Assembly: GCF_052055875.1 (NCBI RefSeq)
Contig: NZ_CP170508.1
Coordinates: forward strand, 1,116,001-1,180,000
Origin: Methanosphaerula subterraneus
Lineage (GTDB): Archaea; Halobacteriota; Methanomicrobia; Methanomicrobiales; Methanospirillaceae
Direction: 5' to 3'
Length of the DNA stretch: 64,000 bases
Shown here piece after piece: positions 61,382 through 64,000 of the stretch (within the stretch, counting starts at the first letter, position 1; the number at the start of each line of letters is the position of its first letter). The notes beneath the pieces are model-generated. The model did not search any database. It worked only from the letters and a program-made list of their open reading frames with translations, and had not been told where the DNA came from. The translations under genes and the position numbers were made by a program.

Positions 61382-62272
61382 ATGTTCGAGAAGCGCTTAA
61401 AGAGGGAGACACCAGTTAATGACAGGTTGATTGTGTGTATTACTGGAGATATTGATGATTTTTACTTGGAAACCATTGATTGTTTGGAGTGCTATTTCTC
61501 AGTACTTAAAAAAAACCGCATTCAAGCAGAATTATTTATTACTGCAAAAGCGGCAGAAGAGTATCCTGAACGCGTTGAATACATAGTAAAGCAACAACAT
61601 GTGATTGGAGGGCATGGAGACATCCACAGGGGTTTTCACCAATCCAAATCTATCCAGATGGAGCGAATGAAAACCATGATGAAGACATTCTCTCACAATT
61701 TTGGTTTGGATATTGAAGGTTTCCGGGCTCCATTACATTGTCATAATAAAAATACCTATTATGCAGTTGAAAAAGCCGGATTAAAATATGACTGCAGCAA
61801 GAAAAGATTTGAGATAGTTTTTAAACGCATTCCTTTCTTCGAAAAACGATATATGGATACAAAATCGTATTCACGGGTAAAACCCTTTTTAAAGATCATT
61901 GCATCTGCCTATAACCGATATAACAACTCTCCACCTTTCCCTTACTATATCACACCAAAGGTGCTGGAGTTTCCAACACAAGGAATCACGGACTACGCAC
62001 TCGTCGTGGACCCCCAGGGACCCAGATTTTTTCCAGATGAATCTTCGAAGATAGGGGATATCTGGACGGAATGCTTGATCGAGCTTAAACAGAGGGGAGG
62101 GGGAGTAATGACTCTTCAAGCTCATCCTGGAAGGCTATCACCTGCTTATGTGGCGTCATTGGACTACTTCATTCAGAATGCCTTGAGATTAGGAGCCGTA
62201 TTCTCAACTCCCAATGAAATTTGCCACCGTTTTCCAGGTAGTGTTCAGCAGAAATTTCGTGGAGATGGGTGA
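61382..62272 (+). CDS. polysaccharide deacetylase family protein
   Basis: A 296-residue NodB-like protein. VCITGDIDDFYLETIDCLEC holds the Asp pair; VIGGHGDIHRGFH replaces the usual GHEIG-NH-T motif and supplies histidines; FRAPLHCHNKNTYYAVEKAG and MTLQAHPGRL are motifs 3 and 5. It probably acts on a surface sugar or a lipid-linked sugar. No signal peptide. AT-rich and different from the two other deacetylases of the window. Confidence 0.82.
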   Translation: MFEKRLKRETPVNDRLIVCITGDIDDFYLETIDCLECYFSVLKKNRIQAELFITAKAAEEYPERVEYIVKQQHVIGGHGDIHRGFHQSKSIQMERMKTMMKTFSHNFGLDIEGFRAPLHCHNKNTYYAVEKAGLKYDCSKKRFEIVFKRIPFFEKRYMDTKSYSRVKPFLKIIASAYNRYNNSPPFPYYITPKVLEFPTQGITDYALVVDPQGPRFFPDESSKIGDIWTECLIELKQRGGGVMTLQAHPGRLSPAYVASLDYFIQNALRLGAVFSTPNEICHRFPGSVQQKFRGDG

Positions 62273-62654
62273 ATCTGGGATCTCGATAGGTGATATTGCG
62301 AATATGACAGCACGATAATGACAATGTGTGGCGACGATCACATTTTTTGTGCCCGGTATTGATCCACACGATCACCTAAGTCCACCAGATGACCCAGACT
62401 GTCTACGCTGTTTGGATACTGCATCAGATGAGAGAGAAAACCGAATTATTAGTGTTTATTTTACATTCAGGATACGCAAAGATCAGCACGGTTACCTCGC
62501 AACTATTCCCAAAAATCCAATTAAGCGACAGATGCCGATCAGATTATGCCTGATGATTCAGAACTCTGGAGATAATATCAGTCTGATCTGCCCAAAGGGA
62601 GCAAAATACTTGATTGTCGATATAGGAGAGGCCTGCGGTCTCTTCAAAAAAAAA
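62273..62654. other. convergent intergenic region
   Basis: It lies between the deacetylase and the third beta-helix gene, which converge. A plus-strand frame (62328-62714, 128 codons) exists but runs into the 3' end of the beta-helix gene and has no recognised domain; I do not call it. Confidence 0.4.
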
Positions 62655-64000
62655 TTAGAAGCTTTGATAACTTCCGCCACTCTTGATGAAATTATTCGCC
62701 AGCACGTTGGTTGAACTTGGCGTGCTTGCCGTGAACCCCCGCGTGTAGCTATCCACTACGTTTCCGATAATATTACTGGTGCTGGGGACAAAGGGTTCGA
62801 GGTATATCGCCGTCCCGCTCCCGGTGCCCTTCACATAATTACCCTGGATCAGGAGATTGGTCCGATCCACATCGATGCCCTCGTAGAGGATATTGATCAT
62901 GATATTGTTCACGATCTTGTCAACTTTTGTGCCCAGATTGGTCGCGCTCACCATCTCGTTGGTCAGGACGACTCCTCCTTTGCAGTTGATCATGACATTG
63001 TTGGTAATCTCTGAGGTGCCGGCCCGGATTTCCACTCCCCTGGCACAGTTGTTCATCACATTTCCCCTGACGATATAGGGTCCTGCGGTCTGAATATGGG
63101 CGTCGACCGCCTGTTCTGTCGTGTACTCAAAGTAATTGTTCTCGACGGTGACGCTCTGAATATAACTGGATGCAGGCAGGTTCGGATTGGATGTTCCGGT
63201 TGCAACACCATGCCGTCCTTTGGTGACAAAGAAGTTGTCATGGATGTTGATCTGATCGCTGCGGTCCGTGATGCAGACCCCATATCCCAGTCCAGACTGG
63301 AATACATTGTCAAAGACCGACTTTTCGACGGTGACCGCCGAACACGTGTTCAGGCGGATGGCCGCATACCCGATATTATGGAACTTTACATTCGAGACGT
63401 GGAAGTTCTGGAGATAATACGCGTTGATCATCGCCGGATCGGTTTCAATGCCGGGGCCTTCAATGACAAGCCCGGTGATGGTGACGCCACTCATCTTCGA
63501 AGTGGACGACCCGCCTGCATTCAGGGTGAAGACGTCATCTGTCGCTCTCTGACAGTTGAAGACGGTCCCCGCCTCCCCGAACAGGGTTACCGGTTTGTTG
63601 ATACCGATCGGACCATCGATCCGGTACTGGCCGGGGGGGAAGTAGATCGTCGAACCGGATGGGAGTCCGGTGAGGAGCGACTGGAGGGCAGCCGTATCGT
63701 CGGTGACGCCATCGCCCTTCAGCCCTGATGACCGGGCGTTCGTGGCAATCGAGACCAGGTCAGGTCGGGAAGGAACCGACCAGCCGCGATAGGCCGTCAA
63801 CATCTGGGCCAGGCGTGCATTCCCCTGTGAGTATGCGGTACTCGCAAACGCTGCCGCATCAACAGCATTGGTTACAGGCCCGATTGTGGTTGGTGTAGGT
63901 GTAACTACGGTTGTTGGGATTGTGGTTGGCCTGGGTGTGGCTACTGTGGTTGGTATTGAGGTAGCAACAGTTGTTGGAATTGTGGTTGGTCTGGGTGTGG
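62655..64000 (-). CDS. secreted beta-helix protein (pectate-lyase-3-like), paralogue 3, 5' end cut
   Basis: The frame is open from the stop at 62655 to the window edge (about 447 residues seen). The N-terminal part seen is a Thr/Pro linker (PTTIPTTVAT units), then the helix AVDAAAFASTAYSQGNARLA and the conserved PSRPDLVSIATNARSSGLKG, GDGVTDDTAALQSLLTGLPS and the long right-handed helix ending SGGSYQSF. The signal peptide and possibly another domain lie outside the window. An internal ATG at 63803 is not the true start. It is closest to paralogue 2. Confidence 0.88.
   Translation of the reverse strand, partial: TPRPTTIPTTVATSIPTTVATPRPTTIPTTVVTPTPTTIGPVTNAVDAAAFASTAYSQGNARLAQMLTAYRGWSVPSRPDLVSIATNARSSGLKGDGVTDDTAALQSLLTGLPSGSTIYFPPGQYRIDGPIGINKPVTLFGEAGTVFNCQRATDDVFTLNAGGSSTSKMSGVTITGLVIEGPGIETDPAMINAYYLQNFHVSNVKFHNIGYAAIRLNTCSAVTVEKSVFDNVFQSGLGYGVCITDRSDQINIHDNFFVTKGRHGVATGTSNPNLPASSYIQSVTVENNYFEYTTEQAVDAHIQTAGPYIVRGNVMNNCARGVEIRAGTSEITNNVMINCKGGVVLTNEMVSATNLGTKVDKIVNNIMINILYEGIDVDRTNLLIQGNYVKGTGSGTAIYLEPFVPSTSNIIGNVVDSYTRGFTASTPSSTNVLANNFIKSGGSYQSF
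63890..64000 (-). repeat. Thr/Pro linker repeats at the right edge
   Basis: Degenerate 18- to 36-bp units on the plus strand such as GTTGTTGGGATTGTGGTTGG and GGTCTGGGTGTGG encode the Pro/Thr linker of the third beta-helix protein. They run off the edge of the window. Confidence 0.8.

Noticed and set aside
62328..62714. Plus-strand frame of 128 codons between the deacetylase and beta-helix gene
   Set aside because: It runs 60 bp into the conserved 3' end of the beta-helix gene, has no clear ribosome site or promoter, and no recognisable domain. It remains possible but unsupported.
1..64000. tRNA, rRNA, CRISPR, integrase, transposase or phage genes
   Set aside because: I looked for typical signatures on both strands and found none that I could support.

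Overview
The window looks like a chromosomal piece of a hydrogenotrophic methanogen, most probably Methanomicrobiales (Methanosphaerula/Methanoregula-like). I base this on archaeal TATA-binding protein genes, TATA boxes about 25 bp upstream of leaderless starts, GGTGAT-type ribosome binding sites, lipoproteins with an archaeal lipobox, and many secreted PKD, NHL, dockerin-like and beta-helix proteins. The genus is an inference. I see no rRNA, tRNA, CRISPR array, transposase or phage gene.

Region 1 (1-4.4 kb) is AT-rich. On the minus strand it carries a bacterial-type acyl-activation set (AcpS phosphopantetheinyl transferase, acyl carrier protein, AMP-dependent ligase, LuxE-like acyl-protein synthetase cut by the window edge), and upstream of it a membrane-anchored coiled-coil protein with an in-frame 27-bp tandem repeat.

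Region 2 (4.5-26.5 kb) is GC-rich and mostly housekeeping or accessory. It holds a lipoprotein serpin, GNAT acetyltransferases, one intact TBP gene flanked by two decayed TBP copies, a DHFR-like reductase, a phosphoribosyltransferase, a UbiA prenyltransferase plus FAD reductase pair, an AlkZ-like protein, a methyltransferase, a secreted 5'-nucleotidase-like enzyme and two large secreted beta-helix proteins. A 230-bp direct repeat brackets one GNAT gene.

Region 3 (26.5-33.1 kb) is the most striking part: a six-gene operon CooF - CooS - NuoE-like - NuoF-like - HoxU/NuoG-N-like - CooC. It joins a nickel CO dehydrogenase and its maturation ATPase to a complete NADH-dehydrogenase-type diaphorase. 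No hydrogenase or acetyl-CoA synthase gene lies beside it. The arrangement resembles an electron-bifurcating hydrogenase in which the hydrogenase has been replaced by CO dehydrogenase.

Region 4 (33.4-64 kb) is an AT-richer mosaic surface-polysaccharide island. It contains an NHL/dockerin-like protein, glycosyltransferases, a glutamine-hydrolysing asparagine synthase, a flippase, a large membrane protein, a Gfo/Idh/MocA sugar dehydrogenase and polysaccharide deacetylases. Two versions of a module in the order GT2 - deacetylase - FemAB-like transferase are present in opposite orientation, one with a decayed GT2. Each is near a DUF354-type glycosyltransferase, and these two glycosyltransferases share an almost identical 618-bp 3' half but have unrelated 5' halves. 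Three closely related secreted beta-helix (pectate-lyase-3-like) proteins are scattered through the island. A five-gene DUF4129/DUF4350 membrane operon sits at 55.9-59.7 kb. Repeated paralogues, remnants and chimeras suggest that this region diversifies by recombination.
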